A stretch of 8,752 nucleotides of DNA from JBGPBY01 sp041481485 (GTDB lineage: Bacteria > Acidobacteriota > Terriglobia > 20CM-2-55-15), in assembly GCA_041481485.1 (NCBI GenBank), contig JBGPBY010000306.1, positions 1-8,752 on the forward strand, given 5' to 3'. Positions 5,787-8,752 of the stretch are shown in pieces. The notes under the pieces were generated by a model. That model was given only the letters and a program-made list of their open reading frames with translations, did no database searches and was not told the DNA's origin. The position numbers and the translations under genes are program-made. Every line of letters begins with the position of its first letter. Positions within the stretch are counted from its first letter, which is position 1.

Positions 5787-6602
5787 ATGGGATCAATTCC
5801 TGCTCGCGTTCACGATCGAATTGTTTCTGGACTAAAAACTTTCCAGCCCGTTATCGCTTCCGCAAAGAGCCGCGATGTCAACGAATCGGACACCGTCACG
5901 ATTACGGTCGACATGCTGTCCGGCATCTTTGGTTATGACAAGTATTCCGAAATCACCTCGGAACACTCCATCCGCGGAACCTACTGCGATCTTGCAATCA
6001 AAGTGGATGCTAAGCTGGAATTGCTCGTCGAAGTCAAGGCCGTCGGATCAGTTCTCAAGGACTCCCACATCAAACAGGCCATCGATTACGCGGCCAACCA
6101 GGGCGTTGAATGGGTCATTTTGACAAACGCGGTTAGCTGGAAAGTGTACCGGGTACATTTCACGAAGCCCATTGATCAGGAACTCGTTTTAGATCTGGAC
6201 ATCACGCAACTGAACCCGCGTTCCTCGGATCACATCGAATCGCTATTCCTGCTGTCGAGGGAAGCCATAATCAAATCGTCCCTGATCGAGTACCACGCGC
6301 AGCGCCAGGCCATGAACCGGTATGCATTGGCGGCCGTTCTTCTGAGCGAACCGATCGTGTCAACGATACGCCGTGAACTCAGGCGAATTACCCCGGGTGT
6401 TCGGATCGAAATGGAAGAGATTCGGGCGAGTCTGCTGGGAGAGGTCCTAAAGCGTGAGGTTGTCGAAGGCGAAAAGGCCGATGAGGCGCGTAGAAAACTG
6501 AATAAGGTTCAGGCCAAAGTTCGAAGGGCGGCAGCCGGAGCCGGTACAAGCGAAGCGTCCTCACCATCGGCAGAATCCGAGGAATCTGAATCGCCGGAAT
6601 AA
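5787..6602 (+). CDS. Stand-alone HsdR-N-type PD-(D/E)XK nuclease-like protein
   Basis: A 271-aa protein resembling the N-terminal nuclease domain of type I restriction R subunits, without their helicase motor. The likely nuclease core is D68 (TYCDLAIKV), E82-x-K84 (LLVEVKAVG) and Q97xxxY101 (KQAIDYAANQ). It is followed by GVEWVILTNAVSWKVYRV (107-124), as in HsdR-N proteins. Residues 205-250 look helical and possibly coiled-coil, and 255-271 are a Ser/Glu-rich acidic tail. The frame is open from an ATG at 5667, but that codon lies inside the GGCAAGCA repeats. The ATG at 5787 has AAGGAGG ten bases upstream and is preferred. No helicase, HsdM or HsdS is adjacent, so a classical restriction system is not supported. 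Defence, DNA repair or element maintenance are all possible roles. The class of domain is reasonably sure, the function is not. Confidence 0.78.
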   Translation: MGSIPARVHDRIVSGLKTFQPVIASAKSRDVNESDTVTITVDMLSGIFGYDKYSEITSEHSIRGTYCDLAIKVDAKLELLVEVKAVGSVLKDSHIKQAIDYAANQGVEWVILTNAVSWKVYRVHFTKPIDQELVLDLDITQLNPRSSDHIESLFLLSREAIIKSSLIEYHAQRQAMNRYALAAVLLSEPIVSTIRRELRRITPGVRIEMEEIRASLLGEVLKREVVEGEKADEARRKLNKVQAKVRRAAAGAGTSEASSPSAESEESESPE

Positions 6603-6703
6603 GCGTTAGAAGAGAGGCCGGCTGCCAGCATGAAGCCGAACTCCGCCTGATTTTCCTTGCGACGTTGGGTTGTGGGCGCGATTCGATAGGCGGATAAGAG
6701 ATC

Positions 6704-6742
6704 CGCTCCCCGCCCAGGCTTGGGTCCCCCAAACGGGGAGCG
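6704..6742. repeat. 39-bp imperfect palindrome (REP-like)
   Basis: CGCTCCCCG (6704-6712) pairs perfectly with CGGGGAGCG (6734-6742). Inside, TTGGG (6720-6724) can pair with CCCAA (6728-6732), and CCCA...TGGG offers an alternative pairing. It sits 100 bases after the nuclease-like gene without a T tract, so it looks more like a dispersed palindromic element than a terminator. The rest of the 254-bp gap (6603-6856) shows nothing clear apart from the promoter candidate at its right end. Confidence 0.55.
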
Positions 6743-6819
6743 CTACGGCAAAGGCTGCAATCGGCGGAAGTCTATCATGCCGAAGTCCGGTGCCGCGCTG
6801 CGGAATTGATTGAAAGAGT

Positions 6820-6847
6820 TTGCAAATCCTGCAGTCTGAAATAACAT
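6820..6847 (+). promoter_or_regulatory. Weak promoter candidate for the small zinc-finger gene
   Basis: TTGCAA (6820-6825) and TAACAT (6842-6847) are separated by 16 bases and each has 4 of 6 consensus matches. The GTG start codon follows 9 bases after the -10 and there is no Shine-Dalgarno, so a leaderless or near-leaderless mRNA is suggested. Confidence 0.35.
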
Positions 6848-6856
6848 CTCGGTCCC

Positions 6857-7039
6857 GTGAATAATCAATTCCACATTACACACCACCGCCTTTCCGAGAT
6901 CGCCGATAGTACAAATCCAAACTGCATGACCGATTTTGAAACTCAACACGTGGAAGACTGCGATGAATGCAGGCAATCCTTCGTTGGTTTCATCAAAAGC
7001 CGGGTGCTGAATCAGATTAAGGAAGGGGAAGCCGGGTAG
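6857..7039 (+). CDS. Small zinc-finger-like protein with an HxxxCxxC (ZAS-type) motif
   Basis: A 60-aa protein starting at GTG. Residues 27-42 (DFETQHVEDCDECRQS) carry H31-x3-C35-x2-C38, the hallmark of the zinc-binding anti-sigma (ZAS, zf-HC2) domain. A fourth ligand could be C23 or H9/H10. The upstream HITHHRLSEIAD would be the first helix. Unlike typical ZAS proteins it has no membrane segment or sensor domain, and no sigma factor gene is adjacent. A full anti-sigma role is therefore unproven; it could be a free-standing ZAS module that binds a distant sigma factor or another partner. The gene is flanked by a weak promoter and by a hairpin at 7069. The longer minus-strand reading frame over the same DNA shows no family features, which favours this strand. 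Confidence 0.6.
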   Translation: MNNQFHITHHRLSEIADSTNPNCMTDFETQHVEDCDECRQSFVGFIKSRVLNQIKEGEAG

Positions 7040-7068
7040 TTTGTGGGCGTTAGCGGAGAAACTCAGAA

Positions 7069-7092
7069 ACCCGGCGCCCTTCGACGCCGGGT
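7069..7092. terminator. Hairpin between convergent genes, probable terminator
   Basis: ACCCGGCG (7069-7076) pairs perfectly with CGCCGGGT (7085-7092) around an 8-nt loop. On the minus strand it is followed by TTTCTGAGTTT, a fair T-rich tail for the four-gene operon. On the plus strand the tail is poor. The left arm can instead pair with GCCGGGT at 7031-7037, the end of the small zinc-finger gene. Confidence 0.6.
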
Positions 7093-7107
7093 GATCATAG
7101 ACCGCCC

Positions 7108-7323
7108 CTACAGCCGCGCGGCCGTGTTTTGCTTCCTTACTAACGCGATCGGCTTCCACTGAGACACAAACCAGCCGTAATCATCCCGGCTGATTCTGAC
7201 CTGATGGTACCTGCCCTGCCGACCGATCGGCGTCCTGGTGGCTTCGAGTTTGCCCGAGTCGATCCAGAACCAAACGGTAGACTCGGCCACATGTTCGAGT
7301 TTGGCAACATCCGCGATGGTCAT
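7108..7323 (-). CDS. Excisionase/MerR-like helix-turn-helix protein
   Basis: A 71-aa protein that is almost entirely a winged helix-turn-helix of the excisionase/MerR type (HTH_17-like). TIADVAKLEHVAESTVWFWI (2-21) forms the two helices, DSGKLEATR is the conserved turn, and GRQGRYHQVRISRDDYGWFV is the wing and last helix. Such proteins act as recombination directionality factors (Xis), as AlpA-like activators or as small repressors. The ATG at 7321-7323 is preferred over an in-frame upstream ATG because GGAGGA lies 6-7 bases before it and because it overlaps the preceding stop as ATGA. It is the last gene of the four-gene operon. Given the nearby tRNA attachment site, an excisionase role is attractive, but transcription control of the element is equally possible. 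Confidence 0.8.
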   Translation of the reverse strand: MTIADVAKLEHVAESTVWFWIDSGKLEATRTPIGRQGRYHQVRISRDDYGWFVSQWKPIALVRKQNTAARL

Positions 7324-7547
7324 GGCCGTTCCTCCGGATGGCGAAGAATGTAATCCACGGCCTTGCGCGCGATCTGGATCTGTGACCACACGCGTTCATG
7401 CGTTGCGGGATTGAACAGTCCCTTCGCCATGTCCAGCGACAAGAGTGTGACCGTCTTGGTCCGTGACCGCCAGTGCGCTGGCAAGGCGCTGCGATCGATG
7501 CACTCCTGGGCCGGCGGTTCGGATCCGGGAAAGAGAATGATGCTCAT
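7320..7547 (-). CDS. Small hypothetical protein of the four-gene operon
   Basis: A 75-aa protein I do not recognise. It starts MSIILFPGSE, has a basic middle (HWRSRTKT) and ends in a helical segment rich in charged residues (VWSQIQIARKAVDYILRHPE). There is no signal peptide, membrane segment or Cys pair. The ATG at 7545-7547 overlaps the stop of the upstream gene as ATGA, with AGGCAGG a short distance before it. An earlier in-frame ATG at 7592 would extend the protein into the preceding gene and is less likely. The stop overlaps the start of the helix-turn-helix gene. The precise overlaps at both ends are the main evidence that it is a real, translationally coupled gene. Confidence 0.65.
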   Translation of the reverse strand: MSIILFPGSEPPAQECIDRSALPAHWRSRTKTVTLLSLDMAKGLFNPATHERVWSQIQIARKAVDYILRHPEERP

Positions 7548-8035
7548 GCGGCACCTGCCTTTCCCGCCGGGACAAGCTTTTCCTTCTCCCACAGCTGCTC
7601 CAATTCGGCGGCTGCGTATTTGAAGAATCCGGACATGAGAAGAAGTATCGACAGCGCCTCGTAGATTGCGCCGCCTTCGCTCTCGAAAGTCTGATGGAGT
7701 TGGGCGACCTCAAATAGTGGCGCCAGTTTCTCGCGGTATGCCTTCACGTCGGCTTCATTCAGGATCTTGGCGCCAGCACTCACATTTTCTTCACGGTTGA
7801 GCAGGCCGCCGTCATCGTTGCCAAAGTGTCCCGTAAAACCCTCATATGCTTCAGTCAGTGATCGAACCATGACATTCGCGCTGGGTTCCCCCAAATCGCG
7901 GAATATATTCGCAATGTATTCGAGGGTCCACATGGGCTCGAAGATCAGGCGGTCGAATACAGCCTCATCGAGTTCAAGGATGAACCCCGGCTCAGGCTTT
8001 GCAGGGGCAGCTTTGCTGTTTTTCTTGCTCTTCAC
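7544..8035 (-). CDS. Hypothetical helical protein of the four-gene operon
   Basis: A 163-aa protein of unknown function, probably cytoplasmic. It has a Lys/Ala/Pro-rich N-terminal tail (MKSKKNSKAAPAKPEP) followed by a mostly helical body. A segment at 36-70 has aromatic and acidic residues, and FGNDDGGLLNREEN lies at 71-84. A moderately hydrophobic helix at 125-142 (YEALSILLLMSGFFKYAA) is too polar and short to be a sure membrane segment. The start is GTG at 8033-8035, overlapping the upstream stop as GTGA, which marks translational coupling. Its basic, Ala-rich tail resembles that of the preceding gene product, and the two are nearly equal in length (163 and 164 aa). The bodies show no obvious similarity by eye. 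Confidence 0.7.
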   Translation of the reverse strand: MKSKKNSKAAPAKPEPGFILELDEAVFDRLIFEPMWTLEYIANIFRDLGEPSANVMVRSLTEAYEGFTGHFGNDDGGLLNREENVSAGAKILNEADVKAYREKLAPLFEVAQLHQTFESEGGAIYEALSILLLMSGFFKYAAAELEQLWEKEKLVPAGKAGAA

Positions 8036-8526
8036 TGTGCACCGCCTTCCACAGCAGTCCGGCTTCTCAGCAACGTGCGGCCTTCCTTTGCAATCGACAA
8101 CACGATTTCAGCGAGGCTTCCAATGTAGACATTCAGGCCGCCGCCAAAGTCGTTATGGATACACAGCTCCATCATCGAGCACGCCGGGGCCAGAGCTTCC
8201 TCAAAATCGTCTGCATCTCTGGCGGTGATTTCGATCGTGGCGGAGACCGGACAGTGATAAGCGCCCTCCGAATGCGCCGCTTTAAACCGCCCGGAAAGCT
8301 TGCTCGTGAATTCCATGAGTTTCCATCCAGACACGCGGCAGGCATTCGCAGCCGCGCGATCCTCGCACCATGGATCCGTGGCCGCCTTCGCGGCCAAGTC
8401 GGGCACGGAGAGTAAAGGACTCTCCAATATCTGGATTAGCCGTTGATATTCCCCGGCAGTAAGAACGGCCTTTGGTAGTGGCGCGGCTGCCGTTTTTGCA
8501 GACTTCGAACGTTTGGGTTTGGACAT
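8032..8526 (-). CDS. Hypothetical protein, first gene of the four-gene operon
   Basis: A 164-aa protein I do not recognise. It has a basic Lys/Ser/Ala N-terminus (MSKPKRSKSAKTAAAPLPK), then a helical part (TAGEYQRLIQILESPLLS, 23-40), a Cys/Trp-containing segment (DPWCEDRAAANACRVSGWKL), and a C-terminal part with a beta-like stretch (CPVSATIEITARDADDF) and hydrophobic helices (about 113-150). There is no signal peptide. The frame is open to an ATG at 8625, but only the ATG at 8524-8526 has a ribosome site (GGAG, 8 bases before it), so that start is used. The site lies in a small hairpin. The gene is followed by three others with 4-base overlaps. The long co-translated set suggests a joint function in the accessory element. 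Confidence 0.68.
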   Translation of the reverse strand: MSKPKRSKSAKTAAAPLPKAVLTAGEYQRLIQILESPLLSVPDLAAKAATDPWCEDRAAANACRVSGWKLMEFTSKLSGRFKAAHSEGAYHCPVSATIEITARDADDFEEALAPACSMMELCIHNDFGGGLNVYIGSLAEIVLSIAKEGRTLLRSRTAVEGGAQ

Positions 8527-8533
8527 TGAAAAT

Positions 8534-8549
8534 TCTCCAAGGATGGAGA
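8534..8549 (-). promoter_or_regulatory. Hairpin containing the ribosome binding site of the four-gene operon
   Basis: On the minus strand TCTCCA (8549-8544) pairs perfectly with TGGAGA (8539-8534) around TCCT. The 3' arm contains GGAG, the only Shine-Dalgarno for the ATG at 8526. Pairing would hide the site, so a protein or temperature could tune translation of the whole coupled operon. The remaining 150 bases up to 8698 show no convincing promoter. Confidence 0.4.
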
Positions 8550-8698
8550 GAGGCGAACGGCTTGGATTGGCTATTGCGGAAATGATGGGGACGGGTAAAC
8601 TTGCCAAAGCCTTTGGACCTCTCATCTAGGTTTAAGGGTCAGGGCTCGGTGTGCCGCTTCAACGGCTGCCGGGCCCGCTTCATTGAGGGGCTCAGTCT

Positions 8699-8752
8699 AT
8701 GACCACAGAAGGCAGGATTGCAAAGGAAATGAAAATTCTTTCTTTTGAAGAA
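8699..8752 (+). CDS. Possible start of a gene cut by the right edge
   Basis: An ATG at 8699-8701 opens 18 codons without a stop to the window end (MTTEGRIAKEMKILSFEE). GAGGGG lies about 8 bases upstream as a ribosome site. The gene would be divergent from the four-gene operon. The length is too short to identify a family, and a chance frame is possible. Confidence 0.4.
   Translation, partial: MTTEGRIAKEMKILSFEE

Noticed and set aside
5787..6602. Complete type I restriction-modification system
   Set aside because: Only an HsdR-N-like domain is present. No helicase motifs, HsdM or HsdS are visible.
6743..7159. Minus-strand frame of 138 codons over the small zinc-finger gene
   Set aside because: It runs through the 7069-7092 hairpin, overlaps the end of the helix-turn-helix gene, lacks a ribosome site and shows no domain. 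The opposite strand carries HxxxCxxC.
8527..8625. N-terminal extension of the first operon gene from the ATG at 8625
   Set aside because: It has no Shine-Dalgarno and would contain the ribosome-site hairpin. The ATG at 8526 is preceded by GGAG at proper spacing.
8694..8723. Minus-strand promoter TTGCAA-N18-TAGACT for the four-gene operon
   Set aside because: Both boxes match only 4 of 6 consensus positions, the spacing is 18, and it overlaps the putative gene at the right edge; too weak to list.

Overview
The window holds the edge of a conserved bacterial chromosome segment (about 1-5541) joined to what looks like an integrated accessory element (about 5542-8752). The host is a Gram-negative-like respiring bacterium: it has a signal-peptide lipoprotein, a periplasmic class II cytochrome c and an electron transfer flavoprotein. 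DNA is moderately GC-rich by eye. Several genes combine a good -10 box almost touching the start codon with no Shine-Dalgarno, suggesting leaderless mRNAs, while others have strong AAGGAGG sites. The combination would suit Acidobacteriota or a similar soil lineage, but that is a guess and not a sequence match.

Conserved part. On the minus strand lies a tightly packed housekeeping operon, xseB - ispA - tlyA - nadK (nadK cut by the left edge), with overlaps of 11, 4 and 4 bases. Divergent from it, only 31 bases away, is a lipoprotein with two SH3-like domains. Both flanking genes have a -10 box exactly 7 bases before the start codon. The lipoprotein gene meets a small Gly-rich c-type cytochrome gene at a bidirectional terminator. 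The cytochrome gene has a clear sigma-70 promoter and ribosome site of its own. Upstream of it is etfB-etfA.

Junction. Fifteen bases before etfB lies the 3' portion (43 nt) of a minus-strand tRNA-Arg(ACG). It runs from the anticodon loop to the discriminator base and has no 5' half. This is the usual footprint of tyrosine-integrase insertion into a tRNA gene. Next to it are a 13-bp palindrome, three 9-bp direct repeats (CAACrngtt-like) and three GGCAAGCA repeats, the layout expected of integrase core and arm sites. The intact tRNA and the integrase should lie beyond the right edge.

Accessory part. This holds a stand-alone HsdR-N-type PD-(D/E)XK protein whose promoter is embedded in a palindromic operator candidate; a 60-aa zinc-finger-like protein with the HxxxCxxC motif of ZAS anti-sigma factors; and a minus-strand operon of four small genes joined by 4-base stop/start overlaps (GTGA, ATGA, ATGA). 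The last of the four encodes an excisionase/MerR-like helix-turn-helix protein and the other three are unrecognised. A further plus-strand gene probably starts at the right edge. No integrase, transposase, CRISPR array or rRNA is visible.
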